Shown: piece by piece, positions 1 to 7,731 of the stretch
Numbering within the stretch: position 1 is the first letter of the stretch
Layout: the number at the start of each line of letters is the position of its first letter
Source: Solirubrobacterales bacterium
Lineage (GTDB): Bacteria; Actinomycetota; Thermoleophilia; Solirubrobacterales; Solirubrobacteraceae
Reading direction: 5' to 3'
NCBI GenBank assembly: GCA_027451345.1
Contig: DAIDJO010000061.1
Location: 1 to 37,641, forward strand
Length of the DNA: 37,641 bases
Made by a program: the position numbers and the translations under genes
The notes under the pieces: generated by a model
What the model was told of the DNA's origin: nothing
Database searches by the model: none
What the model saw: the letters and a program-made list of their open reading frames with translations, nothing else

Positions 1-885
1 CAGCTCGAGCTCCTCGAGTGCGGTGTCGGCGCCTGGTCCGCCCGCCGCGATTCTGGCCTCGAGGGTCTGTTCCTGGTGCTCGAGCCGTCCGCGGATCGCC
101 TCCTGCACCTGGTGGCGGCGGCTTGACCACCGGTCAAGCAGTGATTGGGGAATGCCGTCGATCTCGAAGTACCGCCCACCACGACCGGTGCCACGGTTGA
201 TCTGGAACCCGAGGTGGTGGAGCTCTCGGGCGAGCTCGGTGCGGTAGGCGGCACCGACCTCTCGCTGATGGGTCAGCCACGAGCGGGAGTCGATCGCCAC
301 CAGCCGCCCGTCCCGGCGGATGGCGGCGTGCAGCAGGACGTGGGAGTGAAGCTGCGGATCAGGGACCTGGTCAGCGACGGCGCGGGCGGTGGTGTGCCGC
401 CAGCTCGTCGCCACCACACCCGCGGCTTTCTCGTGCACCACCGTGTCCGGATCGAGACGGCGGCGGAGCATCGGCACCTGCCGGCCCGCATAGGCGAGCG
501 CCCGGTCGATCGCCTGCTCGTGCGCCAGCTCGATCCGCTGCCGAAGCTGCGGCCCGGCGATCGCCCATGCGGCGCTCACGGACTTGGGGGCGGAGAACGT
601 CGCGTCGATCGCCGCGACCGCCCCGCCTGTCCCCCCGACCGCCCGCAGCCGGTTGCCGGTGTCCGGACGCCGGACCGCCATCAACGTCCGCAGCTGCTCT
701 CCCGTCACCGGCTTGTTGCTGCCGATCCCGAAGCGTTCGGCTCCTTGGGCCCAGCGTCCGGGTGCCTCGATCCGTTCCCCACCTTTCAGGTAGTAGTCCC
801 CAAGCTCCGAGGCCTGTGTCTTGCCCTCCAGGTAATGGGCGTAACCAGTTGCCGCGCTGCCGGTGATCTTCGCGACCGTCAGCAC
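1..885 (-). CDS. MobF/TrwC-family conjugative relaxase, N-terminal part (cut by window edge)
   Basis: This is the N-terminal 295 codons of a conjugative relaxase, the enzyme that nicks oriT and carries the transferred strand into the recipient. The GTG start at 885 follows a GAGG sequence 7-8 bases upstream. Tyrosines 15, 18, 31 and 32 fit the N-terminal catalytic tyrosine cluster of TrwC/TraI relaxases. A segment reading FSAPKSVS and, further on, an upstream His followed by DPQLHSH form the typical metal-binding histidine triad. The frame stays open to base 1, so any helicase domain would lie to the left. The start overlaps the stop of the preceding 74-codon ORF, which suggests one transfer operon with the coupling protein. 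Family assignment is firm; activity cannot be judged from a fragment. Confidence 0.88.
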   Translation of the reverse strand, partial: MLTVAKITGSAATGYAHYLEGKTQASELGDYYLKGGERIEAPGRWAQGAERFGIGSNKPVTGEQLRTLMAVRRPDTGNRLRAVGGTGGAVAAIDATFSAPKSVSAAWAIAGPQLRQRIELAHEQAIDRALAYAGRQVPMLRRRLDPDTVVHEKAAGVVATSWRHTTARAVADQVPDPQLHSHVLLHAAIRRDGRLVAIDSRSWLTHQREVGAAYRTELARELHHLGFQINRGTGRGGRYFEIDGIPQSLLDRWSSRRHQVQEAIRGRLEHQEQTLEARIAAGGPGADTALEELEL

Positions 886-1103
886 GAGATCACCTCGCTC
901 CTGTCTGATCCCCGGACCAGCTCGATCCCCAAGATGTCCAGATACACACTCCACGCACCTCGGTGCTTGTCCTCGGTTTGTCCCGGTTTGTCCGCGCGTG
1001 GGAACCCTGCGCCGGGCCTGCCCGACCCGATCCCAGAACCCTGTCCGGCCGCGCCCGCGCTGTCACCACCGGGGACGCTTGGCCCGACGACGGGCGGCGT
1101 CAT
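879..1103 (-). CDS. Small hypothetical protein coupled to the transfer genes
   Basis: This is a 74-residue ORF whose ATG overlaps the stop of the coupling-protein gene (ATGA) and whose stop overlaps the GTG of the relaxase gene. Double coupling of this kind argues that it is translated. The first half is rich in Gly, Pro and Ser and probably disordered. The second half, around GAWSVYLDILGIELVRG, looks foldable. I recognise no family. It could be an accessory relaxosome component, but that rests on position alone. Confidence 0.5.
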   Translation of the reverse strand: MTPPVVGPSVPGGDSAGAAGQGSGIGSGRPGAGFPRADKPGQTEDKHRGAWSVYLDILGIELVRGSDRSEVISC

Positions 1104-2737
1104 CCTTGGCCTCCCGTCCGGACGGTCGCCGCCTGGGTGAGGGTGCGGTAGGGGTCGCTGCTGTGCGCGGGGGTGAGCGTCAGCAGCTCCCACCTGACCC
1201 CGTCTAGGTGCAGGCCGTGTCCGGCCGGGATGTTCGCGACCTCACCGGGGGACAGCACCCGGGCGCGTTGCGTCGAGGTCGTCAGCGTCGGGCTGGCCGG
1301 CCGGTAGTGGCGATCCAGCCAGTCCCCAAGGCGGGTGCGGGGCCGGGTGGTGGAGGTGACCGGCCGGTCGTACTCCCCGAGCATCACGGACACGGCTTCA
1401 AGGGTCTTGGTGTCCGCGATGCCTGGCAGCAGGAGCTTGGTGCCGAACAGGGTGAGGAACCCGTCGGCCTGCGCCCCCCACCGCTGCCGCGCCTGGGAGA
1501 GGTCCTGCAACGCGGCCAACAGCACGAGGCCCTGGCCGCCGCCTTCGGAGGCGATCTGGGGGAGCTCCTCCAGGGGGGCGATGTTCGCGACCTCATCCAG
1601 GGCGAACAACACCCGGTCCCGAAGCAGCCCGTGGGCGTGCGCTGCGTACGTGGCGCGGCGGATGTCGGTCAGCAGCCCGCACACCAGCGGGCTAGCGGCG
1701 GCCTGTGCCTCCGCCGGCGCGGCGATATAGATCGTGTCCCTGGAGACCACGAACTCCTCCGGGTCGAAGTTCGGTTCCCGGGTGCTGGCCAGGGCGTGCT
1801 CGGTGGTGTAGGCCTGCAATGCATCGGCGGCGGCGCTGAAGATGGAGGAGCGCTCCCGCTCCTCGGTGTGATGCAACCCCAGCAGATTCCCGAACGCCAA
1901 CCTCGAACACCGCTCATCCTCCAGGAGCGCCCCAGGCTCGTCGAGCTGGTGGGCGAGGACCCAGTCGACCACCGTCTCCATCGCCAGGCCGTGGGTCGCG
2001 GCGGCGTGCAACATCGGGGCCAACAGCGCTTGCGCCCGGTTTGACCAGTGCGACCGGTCCACGGTGCCGGCCCCGATCCCTGAGGTCATCGCGCGGGCGA
2101 TCAGCACCGCCCCATCCCAGTTCATGGAGCTGGTGATGGGGGACCAGCCCAGCTCCCGCACCCCTACCGGCAGCCGGCCGGTGGTGCCGGTCGGGTCAAA
2201 CACCCACACCCGCCCCTCTGTCGCCCGGGCGTGGCGGGTGGCGTGCAGGACGTCGGGTTTGGTGGAGGTCGCGACCACCGGCCCCCGGTGCGACAGCAGG
2301 GTGGGGATGATCACCGAGCTCGTTTTCCCCGAACGGGGTGGGCCGAGGATCAGCACGGCGCGTTCCGGACGGGAGAACCGCAGCACCCCCGTGCTCGTGT
2401 GTCCGAGGTGGACTCCACCCCCCGCCCGCCGGGCACGATGGCGCAGCGCGGTGAGCGGGTCACCGGCCGGCAGAGCATGGCGATGGGGGCGGACCAGCTT
2501 GCTGCTCCAGACCATCCAGGTGTTGTGCGTCCAGAACCAGCAGCGGACGACCACGATCGCGAGCACGATCAGCTGCGACACCCCGGCGGCGACCGACCAC
2601 ACCGTGACCGGGCTGCCCGGACCGCGGGTCAGACCATACAGCGCGAGCGGCCCGATGATCCACCGCGCCCACCGCGGCAGCACCGGCCCCCGCACAACCC
2701 GCTCCTGCTGTGGCTGCGGACCCCATTGATGATTCAT
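1100..2737 (-). CDS. Type IV secretion coupling protein (VirD4/TraG family)
   Basis: A 545-residue membrane ATPase that would link the relaxase-DNA complex to a conjugative type IV secretion channel. The ATG at 2737 follows AAGGAAGG at good spacing, which is why I prefer it to the in-frame GTG further upstream. Two hydrophobic stretches in the first 70 residues look like the membrane anchor. The Walker A motif GPPRSGKTS lies near residue 132, and a Walker B-like LFALDEVANI near residue 370 is followed by the glutamine-rich segment ALQDLSQ that is typical of the family. It ends in an ATGA overlap with the 74-codon ORF and then the relaxase, giving the order coupling protein, small ORF, relaxase. 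No other secretion-channel genes are in the window, so they should lie to the left if the element transfers itself. Confidence 0.9.
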   Translation of the reverse strand: MNHQWGPQPQQERVVRGPVLPRWARWIIGPLALYGLTRGPGSPVTVWSVAAGVSQLIVLAIVVVRCWFWTHNTWMVWSSKLVRPHRHALPAGDPLTALRHRARRAGGGVHLGHTSTGVLRFSRPERAVLILGPPRSGKTSSVIIPTLLSHRGPVVATSTKPDVLHATRHARATEGRVWVFDPTGTTGRLPVGVRELGWSPITSSMNWDGAVLIARAMTSGIGAGTVDRSHWSNRAQALLAPMLHAAATHGLAMETVVDWVLAHQLDEPGALLEDERCSRLAFGNLLGLHHTEERERSSIFSAAADALQAYTTEHALASTREPNFDPEEFVVSRDTIYIAAPAEAQAAASPLVCGLLTDIRRATYAAHAHGLLRDRVLFALDEVANIAPLEELPQIASEGGGQGLVLLAALQDLSQARQRWGAQADGFLTLFGTKLLLPGIADTKTLEAVSVMLGEYDRPVTSTTRPRTRLGDWLDRHYRPASPTLTTSTQRARVLSPGEVANIPAGHGLHLDGVRWELLTLTPAHSSDPYRTLTQAATVRTGGQG

Positions 2738-2793
2738 GACGTGTTCCCTTCCTTGGGTTCGTGCCGCCAGCGGCGGCGTGTGGTGCCGCCCGT

Positions 2794-2982
2794 TTAGGCG
2801 GCGAGTTTTTGTTCGATCGCCGGGCGCAGAAACCGCCACGCCCGCCCCAGACGGCAGGCGGGGATCTCCCCACGGCGGGCGAGGTGATAGACGGTCGAGA
2901 CCGGGAGGTGCAGAAGGTCGGCGACCTCCACCGCGGTCATCACCTCATCGCGCGTCAGCCCGCGCACCCCCCGCCTAACCAT
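2794..2982 (-). CDS. Small helix-turn-helix protein, excisionase-type
   Basis: A 62-residue protein of the excisionase/MerR-like HTH type that binds DNA through a single winged helix. The diagnostic stretch is MTAVEVADLLHLPVSTVYHL, followed by a basic GEIPACRLGRAWRF wing and a C-terminal helix. I chose the ATG at 2982; an internal ATG at 2940 would still leave the whole HTH, and neither has a strong ribosome-binding site. It lies just upstream of the coupling protein and is divergent from the XRE regulator, with the 21-bp repeats between them. It may act as a directionality factor for the integrase about 10 kb away, or simply regulate transfer genes. Confidence 0.75.
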   Translation of the reverse strand: MVRRGVRGLTRDEVMTAVEVADLLHLPVSTVYHLARRGEIPACRLGRAWRFLRPAIEQKLAA

Positions 2983-3133
2983 CGCCGGCGTGGGGGTGGG
3001 GAGAGGGTTCAGGTGCGGGGGGCTGGTCGGCATGGCCGGGCAGGATGCACCAGCGGTCCGGGACGGCACAACCGCAAATTCGGACAATCCGCGAATGTGC
3101 CGGAAACGGCACAAACGACATTCCGGGACAGAC

Positions 3134-3192
3134 CCGGACGTTCGCGGACACGCCCCGGACATTCGCGGACAGACCCCGGACAAACCGGGACA
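3134..3192. repeat. 21-bp-period direct repeats between two divergent regulators
   Basis: The hexamer CCGGAC recurs at 3134, 3155 and 3176, exactly 21 bp apart, or two helical turns. The first two copies extend to CCGGACRTTCGCGGACA. Degenerate copies of the same words, some inverted (TCCGCGAATGTGCC), continue leftward to about 3083. The array lies in the divergent region between the small HTH gene and the XRE regulator. It reads most simply as a cooperative operator for one of them, although a plasmid-type iteron array is possible. Confidence 0.65.
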
Positions 3193-3260
3193 TCGGGCCC
3201 TACACTGCCCGCCAACAGGGCCCGCACGGACGCGGGACCGCCGGCGACAAGGAGTCAGGG

Positions 3261-4097
3261 TTGGGCGAGCATCTCAGGCATGCGATCCGCGCGGCGGGTC
3301 TCACCCCCGACGAGTTCGCCGACCTGCTCGGCGTGAACCCCAAAACCGTCGGGCGATGGGTGAGAGGGGTCAGCGCCCCGCAACGCCACAACCAGATCAA
3401 GATCGCCCGCGCCCTCAACCTCCCGGTCGACGATCTCTGGCCCGATGGGCACCCACCCGCCGACCAGACGAGCGGCACGCCGTCCGGGGGATCCGACGCC
3501 GCAGCTGCGTTGAGTGAGGTGACCGGCACGTGGGGCTCGGTGAACGACCCCGCCGCTCCCGGGCCGCTCAGCTTTATCACCGTCAGTCACGGGCCGATCG
3601 ACGCGCTGCTGCTCGTCGCCGACGAGGCGACGCTCGACGTCTTTCATCGGCAGGCGCAAGCCGGACGGCACGTCCGGCTGCTGTTCACCCAGCCCCAACC
3701 GCCGCTCCCCGACCGGGTGGCGCACCCGCACCTCGAGATCCGGACCGCCGGCCCATGCCATTACCAGCTCGTCCACGCCGGGGAGCGCATGCTCCTCGCG
3801 CTCAGCCTCCACCACGAGTCAGGCCACGCGCTGCTGGAACTGACCCGCACCACCCCCGGCGGGATCTTCGACCGGTTCGCCGAGGACTTCCAGACCCTCT
3901 GGGAGAACGCACAGCCCAACGCCTGCCAGCGGGCGGCTATGCCCGAGGACGAAGAATCCGATCGGGCCATTCAGGCCGGGCGCCAGACCGAGGCGCGACA
4001 GCCCGGACGGGGTCCAGCTGCCGGAACCAGCTCCACGAAGGACAGGCACCTTGCGGCGGCCGGCCGGCCGCGGCTATGGCCACGCCGCACAACCTGA
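3261..4097 (+). CDS. XRE-family transcriptional regulator with C-terminal ligand/PLD-like domain
   Basis: A 278-residue regulator. A TTG start at 3261 is preferred because AAGGAG lies 6-7 bases upstream and the HTH begins immediately; the frame is open further upstream but only through the repeat array. Residues 1-55 form a Cro/CI-type HTH (HAIRAAGLTPDEFADLLGV, then KTVGRWVRG). A linker follows, then a domain of about 130 residues ending in FDRFAEDFQTLWENAQ, which resembles the end of phospholipase-D-like sensor domains found behind XRE domains in actinobacteria (inference). The tail is disordered. It probably controls the ICE transfer genes and itself through the adjacent 21-bp repeats. Confidence 0.75.
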   Translation: MGEHLRHAIRAAGLTPDEFADLLGVNPKTVGRWVRGVSAPQRHNQIKIARALNLPVDDLWPDGHPPADQTSGTPSGGSDAAAALSEVTGTWGSVNDPAAPGPLSFITVSHGPIDALLLVADEATLDVFHRQAQAGRHVRLLFTQPQPPLPDRVAHPHLEIRTAGPCHYQLVHAGERMLLALSLHHESGHALLELTRTTPGGIFDRFAEDFQTLWENAQPNACQRAAMPEDEESDRAIQAGRQTEARQPGRGPAAGTSSTKDRHLAAAGRPRLWPRRTT

Positions 4098-4433
4098 CCC
4101 CCGGCAGCCGCCAACCACCCTCCACCACAGCATCGGGGAAGAGTCACCACAACTGTGAGGGCCCCTTCCCGGCCACCGCGATCATCGCGCCGGCCGGCGG
4201 GTCGTCAAGGTCGCTTCGCTTCCTTCCCCTCGCCTCCGGCTCGGTGACAACCCGCCCGCGCGGCGCACGACCGCCAGGAGGCCGGGAAGGGGCACCGGCG
4301 TTCCGCAGTTAGTTTGCATGCAGAGCCGATTTTCGGGTGGAATCGCCTATAAACACTGGGGTTAGCGTCCAGGTCCGCGTGAGTCCACGGCGCCAGCGAG
4401 TCGATTGCGTTGCCGCGTTCGGTCCTACGATCT
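4098..4433. other. Gene-free gap between transfer module and cargo
   Basis: No convincing coding region lies in these 336 bp; the frames present have no family signature. Base composition drops around 4310-4370 compared with the flanks. It separates two genes that converge on it (XRE regulator from the left, ROK regulator from the right) and marks the boundary between conjugation genes and catabolic cargo. I see no copy of the tRNA-derived attachment sequence here. Confidence 0.5.
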
Positions 4434-5645
4434 TCAATCAAACACGGCCGTGCGTGCCGCGAAGACGGCTTCCTTAGCCCGGGATACCCCGACGGCGATC
4501 GCGCCGCGCAGGACGGCTTCGTCGCCGAGTAGGCTGGGGGCAAACTCCGGCATCAGCGGTGAGAGCTGCGTTAGGACGTTCCGCGTGGGCTTCTCGAGCA
4601 CGTCGAGGTTTCGGCCAATGGCACCTCCGAGCACGATCAGCTCTGGATCCAGCAGCGCCGCCACGCTCGCGAGCAGACGGGCCAGCTGCGCGGCCTCCAG
4701 CTCGATTGCAGCAAGGCCCCGCGGGTCGCCCGCACGTGCCGCCGCGAAGACCTCCTCGGCGTTCGTGCTGCTCAGGCCGCACTCTCGTCCGTACCGCACG
4801 ACCGCGTCGGCTGCGAGACGCTCCTCAAGTCTGCCGCGCGTGGGAGGTTTGTTATCGGACGTCTCCACTTCGCCGAGCGGAAGGAAGCCCGCTTCTCCAG
4901 CTGCCCCGGAGAAGCCCTTGTAGAGCTTTCCGTCCAGCATCAGGCCGAGCCCGACGCCGGTGCCCACGTGTGCGTAGACGAACTGCCGCTTGCCCTGACC
5001 GGCGCCGTAGGTGTGTTCGCCCATCGCGGCCAGGTTCGCATCATTATCGATCGTCAGCGATCCTCTCAGACGGCTGACAAGCGTTTCACGAAGGCCGATT
5101 CGACCCCAGCCGGGCAGGTTGCCGGCGTAGAGGACACGGCCTTTCCAAACGTCGTACACGCCGGGCGATCCGATGACGGTATGAGCAACGAGCGCGGGGT
5201 CGATTTCGGCCTCCTCAATGGCGCGGTCGATCGCAACCATGATGAGCTCGACGAGTACGCGGGCCGTGGTGGCGGTGTTGCGCTGATCGGTCCGGCACAA
5301 GGTGGTGCCGGCGAGATCTGCCATTCCCACACGGATCCAAGCCCGACCGATATCTACTCCGACGGCAAAGCCCACGCGACTGTCAGTCTCGAACAACTCG
5401 GCCGGACGACCCTGCATGGTCCCCCGGCGTCCTGCACTTCGAACGAGACCTACCTGCTCGAGTTCGCCCAGCGCAGCGTTGACAGTGGGTAGGGAAAGCC
5501 CGGTGTAGCGGGCGAGCTGTGGCCGCGTGGACATTCCCGCCACAGAGAGGCTGTCCCACAGCAGCCGTCGGTTGAGCGTCCGCATGAGTGACGGGGCGAC
5601 AGCCGGGGCCTGGGCGTCGGCCCACCGAAACGGAGTCTCACTCAC
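4434..5645 (-). CDS. ROK-family transcriptional repressor of the cargo operon
   Basis: A 403-residue NagC/XylR-type regulator. Residues 20-85 form a winged helix (RPQLARYTGLSLPTVNAALG), followed by an actin-like ROK sugar-binding domain starting at GVDIGRAWIRVG with an acidic IDNDANLAAMGE motif and GTGVGLGL. The usual ROK zinc-binding Cys cluster after the GEAG(F) segment is absent; the region reads PLGEVETSDNKPPTRG instead. The GTG start at 5645 lacks a clear ribosome-binding site; an ATG 20 codons in is an alternative. It is divergent from the kinase operon and shares its 66-bp promoter region, so it very likely represses the operon until a sugar or sugar phosphate binds. Confidence 0.9.
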   Translation of the reverse strand: MSETPFRWADAQAPAVAPSLMRTLNRRLLWDSLSVAGMSTRPQLARYTGLSLPTVNAALGELEQVGLVRSAGRRGTMQGRPAELFETDSRVGFAVGVDIGRAWIRVGMADLAGTTLCRTDQRNTATTARVLVELIMVAIDRAIEEAEIDPALVAHTVIGSPGVYDVWKGRVLYAGNLPGWGRIGLRETLVSRLRGSLTIDNDANLAAMGEHTYGAGQGKRQFVYAHVGTGVGLGLMLDGKLYKGFSGAAGEAGFLPLGEVETSDNKPPTRGRLEERLAADAVVRYGRECGLSSTNAEEVFAAARAGDPRGLAAIELEAAQLARLLASVAALLDPELIVLGGAIGRNLDVLEKPTRNVLTQLSPLMPEFAPSLLGDEAVLRGAIAVGVSRAKEAVFAARTAVFD

Positions 5646-5674
5646 GGAAGCGGGATTCTGTCAGCAACTGCGGC

Positions 5675-5709
5675 TTGACAACAAAGGATCCTTAATAAAT
5701 ACTCCTTAA
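5675..5709 (+). promoter_or_regulatory. Promoter and probable ROK operator of the cargo operon
   Basis: A perfect -35 box TTGACA (5675-5680) is followed after 17 bp by AATACT (5698-5703). The spacer holds the palindrome AAGGATCCTT (5684-5693), and the word TCCTTAA is repeated at 5689 and 5703. Repressor bound here would block the promoter. The predicted transcription start is within a few bases of the kinase ATG at 5712, so the mRNA is probably leaderless. Confidence 0.6.
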
Positions 5710-5711
5710 CA

Positions 5712-6689
5712 ATGTTGCCAGGCACTGCGAATTTGTCGTCGGCCGAAGCTGTCGTTGGACTCGATTTTGGGGGTACCAAAATCGATGTGGCGTTAGCTAA
5801 CGGTGCCGGCGAGGTGCTGGAGCGGGCGCGACTTCCGATGCGACCTGAAGAGAACCCCGGCTGCGTTCTGCGTCGAGCCGCGGAGGCTGCACATGAAATG
5901 GCCAGTCTCGCGACCGAGCGTCACGACCGAAGTGTCGTGGCTTACGCCGCGGTCACTCCCGGCCTTCCTCTGGAGCACGGAGTCCTGCTGGCGCCGAACC
6001 TTCCGGGCTGGGAACGCCTGCCGTTTGGGCGGACGCTCGCAGAGCTGCTCGAGACGGAGACCATCACGGTCGCCAACGACGTGCGTGCAGGAGCTCTAGC
6101 GGAGGTACGGCTCGGAGTGCTGAAAGGAGTCGACCCTGCGCTTTACGTGAGCATCGGGACGGGGCTCGCTGCCGCTCTGGTGATTGGCGGCAGCATCATC
6201 GAGGGCGCTCACGGCATCGCCGGCGAAATCGGGTACACGTGCATCGACCTGGCTGCCACACCGTCGCCGGGTGCGGCGCCTCTGGAGGAGATCGTCGGAG
6301 GCAAAGCCCTCGGAATGGCTGCCAGCGAGGTGCTGGGCGAACCCGTTGATGCTGCCGCGCTCTTTCAGGGGACCAACCCCGCGACGGCGAGCATCGTGCA
6401 GCGCGCGGCCTCGACGCTGGCCGGCGCACTGGTGAACTTGGTGCTGCTCGTGGACCCAGCGCGTATCGCACTGGGCGGTGGGCTGATGGCTGAGGCCGAG
6501 CGGATACTGCCAACGATCCGCACGCGGTTGGCCAGCCTCGACCGTGGCCTGCCTGCGCCAGACGTGGTCACCGCTAGATTCGTCCAGGACGCATCGCTGT
6601 ATGGGGCGATCACGTTGGCGCTCGACAGCGCTTTGGCCGACGGATACGGGATCCTCAAGACATCGACAGGCGGGCAGGAGTCTCGATGA
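5712..6689 (+). CDS. ROK-family sugar kinase
   Basis: A 325-residue cytoplasmic kinase that would phosphorylate an incoming hexose or amino sugar with ATP. The phosphate-binding loop is GLDFGGTKIDVALA near residue 17, the catalytic aspartate is Asp123 in VANDVRAGA, and the second phosphate loop is SIGTGLAAAL. After the GEIG segment the usual Cys-rich zinc motif is replaced by a Cys-poor TCIDLAATPSPGAAPLEE, a divergence shared with the neighbouring ROK repressor. No ribosome-binding site precedes the ATG, consistent with a leaderless transcript. The gene overlaps the SIS-domain gene by ATGA. The substrate is not determinable from sequence; the coupled SIS enzyme suggests an amino sugar. Confidence 0.85.
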   Translation: MLPGTANLSSAEAVVGLDFGGTKIDVALANGAGEVLERARLPMRPEENPGCVLRRAAEAAHEMASLATERHDRSVVAYAAVTPGLPLEHGVLLAPNLPGWERLPFGRTLAELLETETITVANDVRAGALAEVRLGVLKGVDPALYVSIGTGLAAALVIGGSIIEGAHGIAGEIGYTCIDLAATPSPGAAPLEEIVGGKALGMAASEVLGEPVDAAALFQGTNPATASIVQRAASTLAGALVNLVLLVDPARIALGGGLMAEAERILPTIRTRLASLDRGLPAPDVVTARFVQDASLYGAITLALDSALADGYGILKTSTGGQESR

Positions 6690-7714
6690 GCCCCCTAGGC
6701 GACAGCATGGCTGCCGAGATGGCACAGCAGCCAGCGACTTTGACTCGCTTAGTTGCTCGCCTGCCCGCCATCGTCGATCAGGTGCGTGAGGTTGCCGGTC
6801 CCGCGATTCCCGGGGTCGCGTTCGTCGCCCGTGGCTCCTCTGACAACGCTGCCCTGTTTGCGCGCTACGCCGTCGGGCTGCGCACCGGGCTGCCAACTGT
6901 CCTAGTAGCACCGAGCCTGATGACAGCTTTTGGTTCGCGCCCGCGGGGATTCAAGGGCTGGACGGTGGTTGCCGTGTCCCAGTCGGGGGCCACCCCCGAG
7001 ATAGTTGAGGTCGCGGCGGCAATGCAATCCTCCGGCGCGACCCTCATCGCGATCACCAATTCCGGCGGATCCGCTCTCGGCGCGGTCGCCGAGGTGACCG
7101 TGGTGCTTGAGGCGGGGCCCGAGGACGCCGTTCCGGCGACCAAGACAGTGACCGCTCAGATGCTCTTGGGGCTTGCTCTTGCCGCTGCCGTGAGCGGCGA
7201 CGCGACCCTCTTGCAGGACGCCGCCGTGATTCCAGGAGCAGTGGCCGAGGTGCTGGCCGACGCCGAACCGATGACGTGCCTGGCTCAGAAACTGGTCGGT
7301 GTGCGCGGGCTTTCGGTTGTTGGTCGGGGGTTCGCCTATCCCGCGGCACTCGAGACGGCGCTGAAGCTTCAGGAGACCTCAGGGGTGATGGCGCATGGGT
7401 TCTCGACCTCAGACTTTCGGCACGGCCCCATTCGGGTCAGCGCCCCGGACGTTCCCATCGTGGCTCTTGCGGGGTCGCTTCCCACCGATGCCGACACACG
7501 CGAACTGCAGAGCGCCGCTGAGGCGCGAAATGCCCCCTTCCACCTCATCGGGAGCAGCCCCGGCAGTGTCGCCGGCTGGCCCGCCCTGGGAACGATGGCC
7601 GAAGGCCTCTTGGCCACAGTTCGGGGCCAACAGCTCGCACTCTCACTCGCACGCGAGCTGGGCCTGGATCCAGATCATCCCGCCGGACTTCAAAAGGTAA
7701 CGTTGACCCATTAA
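6686..7714 (+). CDS. SIS-domain sugar-phosphate isomerase/deaminase (AgaS/GlmS-isomerase-like)
   Basis: A 342-residue protein with two SIS domains, as in the isomerase half of GlmS and in NagB-II/AgaS deaminases. The first domain contains ARGSSDNAA and VSQSGATPEI, which hold sugar phosphate. The second contains GRGFAYPAALETALKLQETS, then FRHGPI with the conserved histidine. There is no glutaminase domain, so it is expected to act in the catabolic direction, for example converting an amino-sugar 6-phosphate to ketose phosphate and ammonia. It is translationally coupled to the ROK kinase, which fits kinase then deaminase/isomerase. The precise substrate remains open. Confidence 0.85.
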   Translation: MSPLGDSMAAEMAQQPATLTRLVARLPAIVDQVREVAGPAIPGVAFVARGSSDNAALFARYAVGLRTGLPTVLVAPSLMTAFGSRPRGFKGWTVVAVSQSGATPEIVEVAAAMQSSGATLIAITNSGGSALGAVAEVTVVLEAGPEDAVPATKTVTAQMLLGLALAAAVSGDATLLQDAAVIPGAVAEVLADAEPMTCLAQKLVGVRGLSVVGRGFAYPAALETALKLQETSGVMAHGFSTSDFRHGPIRVSAPDVPIVALAGSLPTDADTRELQSAAEARNAPFHLIGSSPGSVAGWPALGTMAEGLLATVRGQQLALSLARELGLDPDHPAGLQKVTLTH

Positions 7715-7731
7715 CTCTGGAGGAGTTGGCT

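Noticed and set aside
145..1140. Long plus-strand open frame opposite the transfer genes
   Set aside because: Arg/Pro/Gly-rich translation with no family features; the minus strand encodes the clear relaxase and coupling protein.
3083..3192. CRISPR-like array
   Set aside because: The 21-bp period has no distinct spacers, and copies degenerate quickly; operator or iteron repeats fit better.
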